A stretch of 64,000 nt of DNA from Kaistia granuli DSM 23481. GTDB taxonomy: Bacteria > Pseudomonadota > Alphaproteobacteria > Rhizobiales > Kaistiaceae. The DNA is taken from the NCBI RefSeq assembly GCF_000380505.1, contig NZ_AQYH01000016.1:1-64000 (forward strand), read 5' to 3'. How positions within the stretch are numbered: position 1 is the stretch's first letter; every line of letters begins with the position of its first letter. Below the pieces are notes generated by a model, which saw only the letters and a list, made by a program, of their open reading frames with translations, did not search any database and was not told where the DNA came from. Both the position numbers and the translations under genes were made by a program. Below are positions 27,610 through 37,133 of the stretch, piece after piece.

Positions 27610-27923
27610 GCGAAGCGGGCTTCTTTCGCGTCGGCGCCGGCCATGTCATGGTCCAGCTGCGCCTGACGCCGAAGGGAGGCCGCGATGCGATCGACGGCGT
27701 CGGCGAACTGGCCGATGGCCGCAAGGTTCTGCTGGCGCGGGTGCGCGCCGCGCCGGAAAAGGGCGCCGCCAATGCCGCGGTGGAAGGGGTGCTGGCGAAG
27801 GCGCTCGGCCTGCCGCGCTCGGCGGTGACGCTGGTTTTCGGCCAGACGGCGCGGCTGAAAAGCCTGCGCGTCGATGGCGATGTCGGGGAGATCGCGGCGA
27901 GGCTCGAGGCGCTCGCCGGCTAG
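27606..27923 (+). CDS. DUF167 (YggU) family protein
   Basis: A small soluble protein of about 105 residues with the DUF167 core: RLTPKGGRDAIDGV near residue 20, RVRAAPEKGAANAAV in the middle and VFGQTARLKSLRVDG toward the end. The family start FFRV.. lies before the first ATG (27648), so I take the TTG at 27606, which overlaps the stop of yggT. If the ATG is right the protein has 91 residues. The gene is convergent with the secreted-protein gene at 27931-28419. The biochemical function is unknown. Confidence 0.82.
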   Translation: MSEAGFFRVGAGHVMVQLRLTPKGGRDAIDGVGELADGRKVLLARVRAAPEKGAANAAVEGVLAKALGLPRSAVTLVFGQTARLKSLRVDGDVGEIAARLEALAG

Positions 27924-27930
27924 GCGCCCG

Positions 27931-28419
27931 CTAGTGCGTGTAGAGGCCGCGGAGCGAGCTTTCGGCCCACAGGATGTCGCGGATACGCCAGCCGCCGTCC
28001 TCGCCGCGCACGAGCTGGAGGTCGACGCGCTTCGGCGCGCCGAAATTGGCGAAGGCGACATGGCCCTCGGCCCGGTCCGGCGTCACCGCCTCGACGGCGA
28101 CGGTGAGATCCGTGATGTCCCAGTCCTGCGCGTCGATGAACATGTCGCCGTCCATGCGCGGGACGTCGCCGGCCGCCGCCGCCTCTTCGCCGTCGGCGAT
28201 GATCAGCTCGGCCAGCCGCGGCTCGAACAGGGCGCGGATCGTTTGGGCGTCGTCCAGCACCATGCCGTCGCCGCCATTCGCGTAGCGCTCGTAGATCGCC
28301 GCCACAAAGGCTTGCGGATCGTCGCTGGCGAGCGACGATCCGGTGTGTGTCGCCATGCCCGACGCGGCCAGCGTCGCGACCAGGAAAAGGTGCGCGACGC
28401 CGCGCCGCGTGAGCGACAT
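27931..28419 (-). CDS. Secreted protein of unknown function (DUF3828-like)
   Basis: A 162-residue protein with a Sec signal peptide (residues 1 to about 31: SLTRRGVAHLFLVATLAASG then a cleavage region near SSLASDD). The mature part begins DPQAFVAAIYERYANGG and ends with RGEDGGWRIRDILW, a pattern I associate with DUF3828-like, NTF2-fold periplasmic proteins; this assignment is tentative. It starts 3 bp after the stop of ppa, so the two are probably cotranscribed. Confidence 0.7.
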   Translation of the reverse strand: MSLTRRGVAHLFLVATLAASGMATHTGSSLASDDPQAFVAAIYERYANGGDGMVLDDAQTIRALFEPRLAELIIADGEEAAAAGDVPRMDGDMFIDAQDWDITDLTVAVEAVTPDRAEGHVAFANFGAPKRVDLQLVRGEDGGWRIRDILWAESSLRGLYTH

Positions 28420-28422
28420 GGC

Positions 28423-28953
28423 TCAGACCTTCTTGGCGCGCTCGATGGCGTCGAGGATCAGCTGCTGCGCCTCTTCGCGGTCGCCCCAGCCGATGATCTC
28501 GACCCACTTGCCGTTTTCGAGATCCTTGTAGTGGCGGAAGAAGTGCTCGATCTGCTGCAGCGTGATCTCGGGCAGGTCCTTGTAGGACTCGACCTTCTCG
28601 TAGCGGCGGGTCAGCTTGGTCGACGGCACGGCCAGGATCTTCTCGTCCTCGCCGCCCTCGTCGCGCATCTTCAGAACGCCGACCGGGCGGCAGTTCATGA
28701 TGGCGCCGGGAACGATCGCCCGCTGGTTGGCGACGAGCACGTCGATCGGATCGCCATCGCCGCAGAGCGTGTGCGGAACGAAGCCGTAATTACCGGGATA
28801 GCGCATCGGCGTGTAGAGGAAGCGGTCGACGTAGAGCGCGCCGGCTTCCTTGTCCATCTCGTACTTGATCGGCTCGCCGCCGACCGGCACCTCGATGATG
28901 ACGTTGATGTCGTGCGGGGGATTCTTGCCGATCGGAACAGCATCGATGCGCAT
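28423..28953 (-). CDS. ppa: Inorganic pyrophosphatase
   Basis: A 176-residue family I soluble pyrophosphatase, the usual bacterial length, hydrolysing pyrophosphate to phosphate to drive biosynthesis. The metal-binding signature [10 protein letters not shown] is at about residues 65-74. Other conserved parts are [27 protein letters not shown], and the later YKDLE with the catalytic basic residues. It is followed immediately by a small secreted-protein gene. Confidence 0.97.
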   Translation of the reverse strand: MRIDAVPIGKNPPHDINVIIEVPVGGEPIKYEMDKEAGALYVDRFLYTPMRYPGNYGFVPHTLCGDGDPIDVLVANQRAIVPGAIMNCRPVGVLKMRDEGGEDEKILAVPSTKLTRRYEKVESYKDLPEITLQQIEHFFRHYKDLENGKWVEIIGWGDREEAQQLILDAIERAKKV

Positions 28954-29101
28954 GGCGGTACCTCAAGTGAAAAGGGCGGCTACCCTTTACGGGGCACGAT
29001 CCCGGGCCGCAAGTGCCAATCCACCGCAGCGCAGCATTGGAGGCCCGGATGGCAGGGGAAGGCCAGCGACGATGGGATCGGGAGCGAGTAGGCCGCAGCC
29101 C

Positions 29102-29614
29102 TCAGCCGCGGGCGAAGGCGAAGGCGACCTTGGCCAGCGTCTTGTCGCCGAAGCGTTCGCTGCCGCGCGCTACCTTGCGGCCGCCGGCATTCTTGTAGAA
29201 GCGGCAGGCGCCCTCGTTCTCGGCCAGCGCCCAGACGACGGCGGAATCGAAGCCGTGCCGCAGCAATTCGCGCCGCGCCGCCAGGAACAGCCGCGTGCCG
29301 AGGCCGACGCCCTGATATTCGGGCCGCATGTAGATTTCGTAGATCTCGCCGCGTTGGACCAGGTTTCTCGCCCGGTTGGGGCCGAAGGTGGCATAGCCGA
29401 CCACGGTGCCGCCGACATCGATGACGACGATGCCGGTGCCGCGCCGGATCGCCCGGCTCCACCAGTTTTCGCCGCGCCTCGTGATCATCCGGCCGAGCTC
29501 GCGCGCGGGGATGAGGCCGTCATAGGCCTGACGCCAAGCGCTATCGTGAACCGCGGTGATGGCTTCCGCGTCACTTGCTTCTGCGCGACGGACACCGATC
29601 GACAGAGTGCTCAT
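29102..29614 (-). CDS. GNAT-family N-acetyltransferase
   Basis: A 170-residue acetyl-CoA-dependent acetyltransferase. The N-terminal VRRAEASDAEAITAVHDSAWRQAYDGLIP covers the first strand and helices. The acetyl-CoA-binding motif EIYMRPEYQGVGLGTRLF is near residues 95-112, and the C-terminal ENEGACRFYKNAGGRKV is typical. I start at the ATG at 29614 because the family domain begins there; upstream codons run into the typA terminator hairpin. The acceptor substrate is unknown. Confidence 0.85.
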   Translation of the reverse strand: MSTLSIGVRRAEASDAEAITAVHDSAWRQAYDGLIPARELGRMITRRGENWWSRAIRRGTGIVVIDVGGTVVGYATFGPNRARNLVQRGEIYEIYMRPEYQGVGLGTRLFLAARRELLRHGFDSAVVWALAENEGACRFYKNAGGRKVARGSERFGDKTLAKVAFAFARG

Positions 29615-29703
29615 GTCGATCAAGATATGTCCGAGCTTCGCGTCGGGGAAGGGGGTTTCTGCTTTCGCGACGCGGTCTTTGTCGTCGCGTGACAACGGCA
29701 TCA

Positions 29704-29729
29704 CGGCGGCGCCCGTCGGGGCGCCGCCG
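29704..29729 (-). terminator. Hairpin after typA
   Basis: CGGCGGCGCCC (29704-29714) and GGGCGCCGCCG (29719-29729) form a perfect 11-pair stem with a four-base loop, 9 bp beyond the typA stop codon. A T-run is missing, but the stem is very strong. Confidence 0.6.
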
Positions 29730-29738
29730 GAAACCGTG

Positions 29739-31559
29739 TTAGCCGGCCTTGCTGGAACGGTCGGCGCGCTTGCGCTCGACGGGATCCAGGATCGCCTTGC
29801 GCAGGCGGATCGACTTCGGCGTCACTTCGACCAGCTCGTCGTCCGAGATCCAGGACAGCGAGCGCTCGAGGGTCATGCGGATCGGCGGGGTGAGGCGGAC
29901 GGCCTCGTCCTTGCCGGCGGCGCGCACGTTCGAGAGCTTCTTGCCCTTGAGCACGTTCACTTCGAGATCGTTCTCGCGGGTGTGCTCGCCGACGATCATG
30001 CCGCCATAGACCTTCCAGCCGGGCTCGATCATCATCGGGCCACGGTCTTCCAGGTTCCAGAGTGCGAAGGCCACGGCCTCGCCCTGGTCGGTCGAGATCA
30101 GCACGCCGTTGCGGCGGCCGGGGATCTCGCCCTTGTGCGGGGCATAGGCGTGGAACAGGCGGTTCATGATCGCCGTGCCGCGCGTGTCGGTCAAAAGCTC
30201 GCCCTGGTAGCCGATCAGGCCGCGGGTGGGCGCATGGAAAACGAGACGCTGGCGGTCGCCGCCGGACGAGCGCAGCTCGACCAGGTCGGCCTTGCGCTCG
30301 GACATCTTCTGCACGACGACGCCGGAATGCTCCTCATCGACGTCGATGATGACTTCCTCGATCGGCTCCAGCGTCTGGCCGGAAAGGTCCTTCTGGAAGA
30401 CCACGCGCGGACGCGAAACGGCCAGCTCGTAGCCCTCGCGGCGCATGTTCTCGATCAGGATCGCCAGCAGGAGCTCGCCGCGGCCGGACACGATGAACGA
30501 GTCCTTCTCGGTCGATTCCTCGATCTTCAGCGCGACGTTGCCTTCCGCTTCCTTCATCAGGCGGTCGCGGATCATGCGGCTGGTGACCTTGTCGCCCTCG
30601 GTGCCGGCGAGCGGGCTGTCATTGACCATGAAGGTCATCGACACGGTCGGCGGATCGATCGGCTGTGCCTTGATCGGCTCGGTGACGGCCGGATCGGCGA
30701 AGGTGTCGGCGACCGTGCCCTTGGTCATGCCGGCGATCGCGACGATGTCGCCCGCGACGCCTTCCTCGATCGGCTGACGCTCGATGCCGCGGAAAGCCAT
30801 GATCTTGGAAACGCGGAACTGCTCGACGGTCGAGCCGTCCTGCGACAGAACCTTGAGCATCTGCGTCGGCTTGACGGTGCCCGACGAGATGCGGCCCGTG
30901 ATCAGGCGGCCGAGATAGGGGTTGGCTTCGAGCAGCGTTCCGATCATCCGGAACGGGCCTTCCTCGACATGCGGGGCCGGCACGTGCTTCAGCACCAGTT
31001 CGAACAGCGGGCCCATGCCCTCGTCATGCGACGCGTCGGGCGAATTGGCCATCCAGCCATGCTTGCCGGATCCGTACAGGATCGGGAAGTCGAGCTGCTC
31101 GTCGGTGGCGTCGAGGGCGGCGAAGAGGTCGAACACCTCATTCACGACTTCCTGGATGCGGGCGTCGGCCTTGTCGACCTTGTTGATCGCGACGATCGGC
31201 TTCAGGCCGAGCTTCAGCGCCTTGCCGACGACGAACTTGGTCTGCGGCATCGGACCTTCGGCGGCGTCGACCAGAACGATCACGCCATCGACCATGTTCA
31301 GGATACGCTCGACCTCGCCGCCGAAATCGGCGTGGCCCGGTGTATCGACGATGTTGATCCGTGTATCATGCCAGACGATCGAGGTCGCCTTGGCCAGGAT
31401 GGTGATGCCGCGCTCCTTCTCGATGTCATTCGAATCCATGACGCGTTCGGCCACGCGCTGGTTGTCGCGGAAGGAACCGGACTGCTGCAGCAGCTTGTCC
31501 ACGAGTGTTGTTTTGCCATGATCGACGTGCGCGATGATGGCGATATTGCGAAGAGTCAT
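29739..31559 (-). CDS. typA: Ribosome-associated GTPase TypA/BipA
   Basis: A 606-residue translational GTPase, normal length for TypA/BipA, acting on the ribosome in stress adaptation and subunit assembly. The G1 motif AHVDHGKTTL is at residues 9-18, G3 DTPGHADFGGEV near 73, and G4 NKVD near 127. Elongation-factor domains III and V follow (GRGELLLAILIENMRREGYEL) before the TypA-specific C-terminal domain. The ATG at 31559 opens directly with TLRNIAIIAHVDHGKT, so the upstream extension is not coding. It is divergent from the MarR gene. Confidence 0.97.
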   Translation of the reverse strand: MTLRNIAIIAHVDHGKTTLVDKLLQQSGSFRDNQRVAERVMDSNDIEKERGITILAKATSIVWHDTRINIVDTPGHADFGGEVERILNMVDGVIVLVDAAEGPMPQTKFVVGKALKLGLKPIVAINKVDKADARIQEVVNEVFDLFAALDATDEQLDFPILYGSGKHGWMANSPDASHDEGMGPLFELVLKHVPAPHVEEGPFRMIGTLLEANPYLGRLITGRISSGTVKPTQMLKVLSQDGSTVEQFRVSKIMAFRGIERQPIEEGVAGDIVAIAGMTKGTVADTFADPAVTEPIKAQPIDPPTVSMTFMVNDSPLAGTEGDKVTSRMIRDRLMKEAEGNVALKIEESTEKDSFIVSGRGELLLAILIENMRREGYELAVSRPRVVFQKDLSGQTLEPIEEVIIDVDEEHSGVVVQKMSERKADLVELRSSGGDRQRLVFHAPTRGLIGYQGELLTDTRGTAIMNRLFHAYAPHKGEIPGRRNGVLISTDQGEAVAFALWNLEDRGPMMIEPGWKVYGGMIVGEHTRENDLEVNVLKGKKLSNVRAAGKDEAVRLTPPIRMTLERSLSWISDDELVEVTPKSIRLRKAILDPVERKRADRSSKAG

Positions 31560-31749
31560 TTGCGAATCCGAAAAGGCGCGGCGGCGTCGGACAGGTGCCT
31601 CGAGACGGCCGGCATATTTTGCGGCGCAAAATGATCGAATTATCCGGAAAACGCAACCTCCCATCCGGAGGGCCGACTCGGCCCCCGCCGGGCGGTTTTA
31701 TCGCGCCGTCGCGCCGTTTCGAATGATCAAGTAATGATCAAACAATTTC

Positions 31750-31779
31750 TTGACTTTCTCGCAAACTTTTATCTATAAT
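31750..31779 (+). promoter_or_regulatory. Sigma-70-type promoter of the MarR gene
   Basis: TTGACT (31750-31755) and TATAAT (31774-31779), separated by 18 bases in an A/T-rich stretch, form the closest match to the sigma-70 consensus in the window. It faces the MarR-family gene 35 bp downstream. Confidence 0.75.
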
Positions 31780-31813
31780 CTGTATATCTTATTATAACGT
31801 GGAGGGTCAGAAT

Positions 31814-32266
31814 TTGGCTGCCGTAACGGAAGACCCTCTTGGTTTCCTGCTTGTCGATGTCGCGAGACTTTTACGGCGACGATTTGAGAAAGCATTAGAA
31901 AATGCTGGGCTCGGTTTGACAGTTGCTGAAGCCAGGACTCTTGCTTTTGTCAGTCGGCACCCAGGTCTTCGCCAGTCTACCTTGGCAGATGAACTTTGTG
32001 TCGAACCGATGACATTGGTCGGATTTCTAGATCGCCTGGAGGCGGCGGCGCTGGTGGAGCGTATTCCCGACCCGGCAGACAGGCGCGCCAAGCTCATCCG
32101 GCTGACGCCGAATGCCGCCAGCATCGTTCGCCGAATTCGCGCGATCGGCAAGCAGGTGCGGGAGGACGCCGAACGTGGCGTCGATCCCGTCGCCATCGAG
32201 TCGATGCGGGTCGCCCTGCTGAAGATCCAGGACAATATTCTCGCCACCGAAGGTTCCGTCGCCTGA
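31814..32266 (+). CDS. MarR-family transcriptional regulator
   Basis: A 150-residue winged-helix regulator. The DNA-binding domain covers about residues 45-105: RQSTLADELCVEPMTLVGFLDRLEAAALVERIPDPADRRAKLIRLT in substance, where DPADRRAK is the wing. The start is decided by GGAGG at 31801-31805, which sits 8 bases before the TTG at 31814; a GTG at 31799 would include the ribosome-binding site. The first third of the gene is much less GC-rich than its neighbours. Its target is unknown; it may control itself or typA, from which it is divergent. Confidence 0.88.
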   Translation: MAAVTEDPLGFLLVDVARLLRRRFEKALENAGLGLTVAEARTLAFVSRHPGLRQSTLADELCVEPMTLVGFLDRLEAAALVERIPDPADRRAKLIRLTPNAASIVRRIRAIGKQVREDAERGVDPVAIESMRVALLKIQDNILATEGSVA

Positions 32267-32365
32267 ACGGTGTGGAAAAGGCGACGCGCCGTCCTGGCAA
32301 GGCGCCCGAATGGTCGCGTCGGGCGACGGACTGACGGTTCTCGAGCGGATATCCAGGCGCTTGCA

Positions 32366-33286
32366 TCAGTCTTTCGCGGGCGCCACGTTGAGCAGGATCG
32401 CCAGATTGTCATAGAGCGACGGCTCTGCGGCGACGAAGCCGCCCGGGAAGCCGCGCTCGATGGCGTCATAGGCCTCCGGCGCCGCCGTCTGCATTTCCGT
32501 CAGCGCCCGCAGCAGCGCCGCCTTGGCCTCGACCGGCATGTCCTTGCGAACGGCATGCGGCCCGAACGGAATCAGCTGCGATTGCCAGATCACCCGCAAG
32601 GTCGAGGGCGGCAGCGTGCCGTCGCCGGCGAGCCTTGCGAACGGGCCGGAGCCGGTCTCTGGGCTGAGCGGATCGGAGGCGGACGACCACGCCGTGGCGA
32701 GATCGGCCTCGTCCTTCGCCAGCGCCGTCAGCGCGGCCTCGCTGTCGCCGGTCTCGACGATGCGCAGGAAATAGCTCGCCGGGTCGATGCCCTCCGCCGC
32801 CAGTCCCGCCAGCGGCGCCCGTCGACCGGACAGCGAATCCGCCGCGCCGACGGCGAGCCGCAGATTGCGGGCATCGGCCAGCGTGGTGATCGGGCCGTCC
32901 TTCTTCGCCACCAGCAGTGCCCGGAAGCCGAGTTCATGGTCGACGGTCGTCGGCTGGGCGATCGCCTCGGCGCAGTCGCAGCGCTGGTTGAGCGCAAGAT
33001 ATGCCAGCGACGACAGCACGCCATACTGGATCCGGCCGGTCGACTGCGCCTCGATCAGCGCCTCGTAGTTGCGGGCCGGAAACAGTTCGACCGGCACGGC
33101 GAGACTATACTGCAGATGCCAGCGGAACTTCTCCAGCCGGGCGACCTCATAGGTCGGATTGTCGCCGGCGACGAAGCCGATCTTCAGGGTGCCGAGATCG
33201 TCGCGCCAGCCGGCTGATGCCGGGGCAACGCCCTGCCAGGTGACGGCGAGGGCGAGGGCGAGGGCGGCGAGACGGTTGCGGCGCAT
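32366..33286 (-). CDS. PhnD-like phosphate/phosphonate-type periplasmic binding protein
   Basis: A 306-residue binding protein with a Sec signal (residues 1 to about 25, RNRLAALALALAVTWQGVAPASA; the LALALA comes from a GAGGGC micro-repeat). Mature features are LKIGFVAGDNPTYEVARLEKF, YGVLSSLAYLAL and SGRRAPLAGLAAEGI, matching the PhnD/ABC-substrate-binding (PF12974-type) family. It begins 3 bp after the adenosine deaminase stop codon, so it is probably in the deoB-add operon. No ABC ATPase or permease is adjacent, so it is an orphan binding protein with unknown ligand. Confidence 0.78.
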   Translation of the reverse strand: MRRNRLAALALALAVTWQGVAPASAGWRDDLGTLKIGFVAGDNPTYEVARLEKFRWHLQYSLAVPVELFPARNYEALIEAQSTGRIQYGVLSSLAYLALNQRCDCAEAIAQPTTVDHELGFRALLVAKKDGPITTLADARNLRLAVGAADSLSGRRAPLAGLAAEGIDPASYFLRIVETGDSEAALTALAKDEADLATAWSSASDPLSPETGSGPFARLAGDGTLPPSTLRVIWQSQLIPFGPHAVRKDMPVEAKAALLRALTEMQTAAPEAYDAIERGFPGGFVAAEPSLYDNLAILLNVAPAKD

Positions 33287-33289
33287 GAC

Positions 33290-34267
33290 TCAGCCTTCCA
33301 GCCTGGCCAGGAGGCGGGCGCGCGTCGGCGCATCGACGAAAGCGGCCTCGATCGAGGTGCGGGTCGCCTCGGCGAGATCGGCATGGGAAAGGCCCAGGTC
33401 GCTGGCGAGCCAGCCATATTCGGCGCCGATCGACGAGCCGAAATAGGGCGGGTCGTCGGAGCTGACGGTGACGCGCACACCGGCGTCGCGCAGGCGGGCG
33501 AAGGGATGGCTGGCGATGTCGGGATAGAGGCCGAGCGCCACATTCGAGCCGGGGCAGAGTTCCAGAACGATGTCTTCGTCGACGATTCGGCGCACGAGGT
33601 CCGGATCCTCGATGGCGCGCACGCCATGGCCGATGCGGCTGACGCCGAGATGGTCGAGCGCGTCGCGCACGCTCTCCGGCCCGCCGAATTCGCCGGCATG
33701 CACGGTAAGGCCGAGTCCGGCCTCGCCGGCGATGCGGAAGGCGTCGGCGAAATCGCGGGGATGGTGCATGCGCTCGTCGCCGGCGACGCCGAAGCCGGTG
33801 ACCAGCGGGTGCGGTTCGTTCACCACCGTCTCGGCGGCGACGAGGATGCGGGCGGGGCCGTAATGGCGCACACCGGTGGCGATCATCCGGCCGACGATGC
33901 CGGTCGCGGCTTCCGCGTCGCGGATGCCCTGCGCCAATCCCTCGACATAGTCGCGATAGGAGAGGCCCGAGGCGAGCGCGTGATCGGACGAGATGAAGAC
34001 CTCGCCATAGATCGCACCCTCGGCGGCGAGGCTGGAGAAATAGGTGAAGGTGAGGTCGCGATAATCCTCCGGCGTGCGGAAGACGGCGCTCGCGCGGTCA
34101 TAGGCGCCGAGGAACGAGGTGAAGTCGTGCCAGGCGAAGGCGCCGGTATCGTCGAACAGGCCCGAGAGGTCGATGCCGTGCCGCGCGCCGACATGGCGGA
34201 CCAGCTCCGGCGAGGCCGCGCCCTCGATATGGCAGTGAATCTCGGCCTTCGGGATCGTCGCAACCAT
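33290..34267 (-). CDS. add: Adenosine deaminase
   Basis: A 325-residue adenosine deaminase-family enzyme converting (deoxy)adenosine to (deoxy)inosine. The zinc motif KAEIHCHIEGAASPEL is at residues 7-22 (His-x-His), followed by GLTVHAGEFGGPESVRDAL with His and the catalytic Glu, RIGHGVRAIED, and VTVSSDDPPYFGSS with the zinc Asp. Its ATG shares an A with the stop codon of deoB (TAATG), so translation is coupled. It works with phosphopentomutase in nucleoside salvage. Adenine deaminase activity is possible, since the two subfamilies are close. Confidence 0.9.
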   Translation of the reverse strand: MVATIPKAEIHCHIEGAASPELVRHVGARHGIDLSGLFDDTGAFAWHDFTSFLGAYDRASAVFRTPEDYRDLTFTYFSSLAAEGAIYGEVFISSDHALASGLSYRDYVEGLAQGIRDAEAATGIVGRMIATGVRHYGPARILVAAETVVNEPHPLVTGFGVAGDERMHHPRDFADAFRIAGEAGLGLTVHAGEFGGPESVRDALDHLGVSRIGHGVRAIEDPDLVRRIVDEDIVLELCPGSNVALGLYPDIASHPFARLRDAGVRVTVSSDDPPYFGSSIGAEYGWLASDLGLSHADLAEATRTSIEAAFVDAPTRARLLARLEG

Positions 34268-35487
34268 TAGAGAAAACTCCGTCCATGGGGTCCGGGCGCC
34301 AGCCCGAGATGCGCGGCGATCGTCTCGCCGATATCGGCATAGGTGTCGCGCGCGCCGATGTTCCTGCCGGGTATTCCGGGCCCGAAGGCGAGAACCGGCA
34401 CCTGCTCGCGGGTGTGATCGCTGCCGCGCCAGGTCGGATCGCAGCCGTGATCGGCGGTGATGACGACGAGGTCGCCGGGCTCCAGCGCCGCCTCGATCTC
34501 CGGCAGGCGGGCGTCGAAGGCCTCGAGCGCGGCGGCATAGCCGGCGACGTCGCGGCGATGGCCGTAGAGCATGTCGAAATCGATCAGATTGGCGAAGACC
34601 AGATCGCCCGGCCCTGCCTTCCCGAGCGCGGCGAGGGTGGCGTCGGTAAGCGCCGCGTTGCCGGTCGCCTTGGTAACCTCGGTGATGCCCTGATGGGCGA
34701 AGATGTCGCCGATCTTGCCGATGGCATGCGTGCGGCCGCCGGCCGCCACGACGCGGTCCAGGAGCGTCGGCTCCGGCGGCTTCACGGCATAGTCGCGCCG
34801 GTTGCCGGTGCGCTCGAAGGTCTCGGCCGTCTCGCCGAGGAACGGACGGGCGATGACGCGGCCGATGTTCAGCGGATCGACCAGGCGGCGCACGATCTCG
34901 CAGAGCGCATAGAGCCGCTCGAGGCCGAAATGGGTTTCGTGCGCGGCGATCTGGAAGACGGAATCGGCCGAGGTATAGGCAATCGGCTTCAGGGTCCGGA
35001 TATGTTCCTCGCCGAGTTCCGCCAGGATTGTCGTGCCGGAGGCATGCTTGTTGCCGAGGAGGCCGGGGAGCTTCGCCTCGCGCACGATGGCGTCGGTGAG
35101 CGCCGCCGGGAAGCAGGGCTCTTCCTCCGGAAAATAGCCCCAGTCGAACGGCACCGGCACGGCGGCGATCTCCCAATGGCCGGACGGCGTGTCCTTGCCG
35201 TTGGAGATCTCGGCCGCGTGTCCGTAGAGGGCGCTCCTGTCGTCCGGCTCGCCGAGGCCGGCCGGCCAGCTGCCGCTCGCGCCCTCCGCCGCGGCGCCGA
35301 GGCCGAGGCGGGCGAGATTGGGCAGCGCCAGCGCTCCCGCGCGCAGACCCGCCCGGTCGCCGCGCCCCTCGGCGCAGGCGGCGGCGATATGGCCGATCGT
35401 GTTCGCGCCCTCGTCGCCATAGGCGGCCGCGTCGGGCGCGCCGCCGATGCCGACGGAATCGAGAACAATCAGGATGGCGCGGGACAT
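34267..35487 (-). CDS. deoB: Phosphopentomutase
   Basis: A 406-residue alkaline-phosphatase-superfamily enzyme interconverting (deoxy)ribose 1- and 5-phosphate. The N-terminal metal motif [27 protein letters not shown] is at residues 8-34. [18 protein letters not shown] in substance, [12 protein letters not shown] and the C-terminal [23 protein letters not shown] supply the other ligands. The ATG at 35487 fits the family start [11 protein letters not shown]. It is the first gene of the deoB-add-(binding protein) operon. Confidence 0.96.
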   Translation of the reverse strand: MSRAILIVLDSVGIGGAPDAAAYGDEGANTIGHIAAACAEGRGDRAGLRAGALALPNLARLGLGAAAEGASGSWPAGLGEPDDRSALYGHAAEISNGKDTPSGHWEIAAVPVPFDWGYFPEEEPCFPAALTDAIVREAKLPGLLGNKHASGTTILAELGEEHIRTLKPIAYTSADSVFQIAAHETHFGLERLYALCEIVRRLVDPLNIGRVIARPFLGETAETFERTGNRRDYAVKPPEPTLLDRVVAAGGRTHAIGKIGDIFAHQGITEVTKATGNAALTDATLAALGKAGPGDLVFANLIDFDMLYGHRRDVAGYAAALEAFDARLPEIEAALEPGDLVVITADHGCDPTWRGSDHTREQVPVLAFGPGIPGRNIGARDTYADIGETIAAHLGLAPGPHGRSFL

Positions 35488-35657
35488 GGATGGGACAACC
35501 TGTGCGAATGGAACCGGCAGGATAGGAGGCGAGGCCACCCGCCACAAGTCGCCGTTCGATGGGGACAGCGGCGGCGCGCGGGCGGCGCGACGCTGCCACC
35601 GGTTTCCAGCGCGGGAACGGCGCGCTACGGTGGCGCCATCCAGTTCAAGAGAGGCCA

Positions 35658-36290
35658 ATGATGAACGGCGTGACGGTGATCAACCACCCCCTGGTGCAGC
35701 ACAAGCTCACCATCATGCGCGACAAGCACACGTCGACGGCCGGCTTCCGCCGGCTGCTGCGCGAGATCTCGACGCTGCTCTGCTACGAGGTGACGCGCGA
35801 TCTCGAAATGACGACGACGACGATCGAGACGCCGCTGACCGAGATGGAAGCGCCGACGCTGGCCGGCAAGAAGCTGGTCTTCGCCTCGGTGCTGCGCGCC
35901 GGCAACGGCCTGCTAGAGGGCATGCTCGATCTCGTGCCGGCGGCCCGCGTCGCCCATGTCGGCCTCTATCGCGATCCGAAGACGCTGCAGGCGGTCGAGT
36001 ACTACTTCAAGGCGCCGGATTCGCTCGACGAGCGTCTGACCATCGTCGTCGATCCGATGCTGGCGACCGGCAATTCGGCGATCGCCGCCGTCGATCGGCT
36101 GATGGAGCGCGGCGCCAAGGACATCCGCTTCCTCTGCCTGCTGGCGACGCCGGAAGGCATCGCCAATTTCCAGGCCGTGCACCCGACCATCCCGATCTTC
36201 ACCGCCTCGATCGACAAGAAGATCGACGACCACGGCTATATCGTTCCCGGCCTAGGCGACGCCGGCGACCGGATGTACGGCACCAAGTAG
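35658..36290 (+). CDS. upp: Uracil phosphoribosyltransferase
   Basis: A 210-residue enzyme making UMP from uracil and PRPP. The N-terminal [21 protein letters not shown] is typical, then [17 protein letters not shown] and the PRPP-binding [17 protein letters not shown] near residue 128, and the uracil-binding C-terminus [17 protein letters not shown]. Two ATGs lie in tandem (35658 and 35661); AGAGG spacing slightly favours the second. Its last 39 bp overlap the convergent transglutaminase-like gene. It may also feed the URC-type uracil degradation suggested by the genes at 50-53 kb. Confidence 0.96.
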   Translation: MMNGVTVINHPLVQHKLTIMRDKHTSTAGFRRLLREISTLLCYEVTRDLEMTTTTIETPLTEMEAPTLAGKKLVFASVLRAGNGLLEGMLDLVPAARVAHVGLYRDPKTLQAVEYYFKAPDSLDERLTIVVDPMLATGNSAIAAVDRLMERGAKDIRFLCLLATPEGIANFQAVHPTIPIFTASIDKKIDDHGYIVPGLGDAGDRMYGTK

Positions 36291-37133
36291 CTCGGACGGC
36301 CGTCCCGGCGCATTGCCGGCGGACGACGGCTCGATCTCCTCGGTGACGACGGAGAAATTCACCAGCGTGGCGTTGCCGAAGGAATTCGTCAGCGCCACGT
36401 CGGTGGCGTCGCGGCCGCGCGCCATGACGACGCGGCCGATGCGCGGCTTGTTGTGGCGGGCGTCGAATGTGTACCAGCGGTCGCCCAGATAGGCCTCGAA
36501 CCAGGCCGAGAAATCCATCGGCGCTGGATCGCGCGGCACGCCGATATCGCCGAGATAGCCGGTGCAATAGCGGGCCGGGATGTTCATCGCCCGGCAGAGC
36601 GCGATCGCGAGATGCGCGAAATCGCGGCAGACGCCGAGCTGCTCGCCATGCGCTTCCAGCGCGGTGCGGGTTGGTCGCGCCAGCGCATAGTTGAACGTCA
36701 AATGGTTGTGGACGTAGTCGACGATCGCCTGCACGCGCTGCCAGTTTTCCGGCAGGTGGCCGAAGAGCGGCCAGGCGATGAAGCCGAGATGATCCGTCTC
36801 GCAATAGCGGCTGCCGAGCAGATAGACGAGGCATTCCTCCGGCAGGTCCTGCACCGGCAGGATGCGGGCATCCGGCGCGATCGGATCAGGTTCGCCGTCC
36901 GATTCGACGATACCCCTCGCCCACAGGCGGGTCTGGCCGGCCGGCAGCACCGTGCGGCTGGCCAGATTGCCGAAGCCGTCGAGATAGGTGTCGATCGCCA
37001 GCGCCGGTTCGGAGGCGACATAGTCATGCTCGATCACCCGGTCGCCGAGGCTCGGATGCACCCGCAGCATCATCAGCATCGGGGTCGGCTGCGGGCATTC
37101 GAAGGCGATGTCGTATCCGATGCGGATCTGCAT
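36252..37133 (-). CDS. Transglutaminase-like family protein
   Basis: A 293-residue protein with the N-terminal beta-rich domain ([23 protein letters not shown]) and a transglutaminase-like core. The catalytic Cys is in [24 protein letters not shown] near residue 185. At the usual catalytic His position the sequence reads [21 protein letters not shown], with Ser in place of His; I recall the same in related rhizobial proteins, so the activity may be peptidase-like or altered. The ATG at 37133 follows GAGGAAG. No export signal is seen. The 3' end overlaps upp tail to tail. Confidence 0.85.
   Translation of the reverse strand: MQIRIGYDIAFECPQPTPMLMMLRVHPSLGDRVIEHDYVASEPALAIDTYLDGFGNLASRTVLPAGQTRLWARGIVESDGEPDPIAPDARILPVQDLPEECLVYLLGSRYCETDHLGFIAWPLFGHLPENWQRVQAIVDYVHNHLTFNYALARPTRTALEAHGEQLGVCRDFAHLAIALCRAMNIPARYCTGYLGDIGVPRDPAPMDFSAWFEAYLGDRWYTFDARHNKPRIGRVVMARGRDATDVALTNSFGNATLVNFSVVTEEIEPSSAGNAPGRPSELLGAVHPVAGVA

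Noticed and set aside
29556-31634. 692-codon open frame on the plus strand opposite typA
   Set aside because: It is the complement of a strongly conserved GTPase gene and its protein is a low-complexity His/Asp/Ala/Arg-rich sequence without motifs.
33241-33275. GAGGGC micro-repeat as a regulatory tandem repeat
   Set aside because: It lies within the signal peptide of the PhnD-like gene and simply encodes alternating Leu-Ala.
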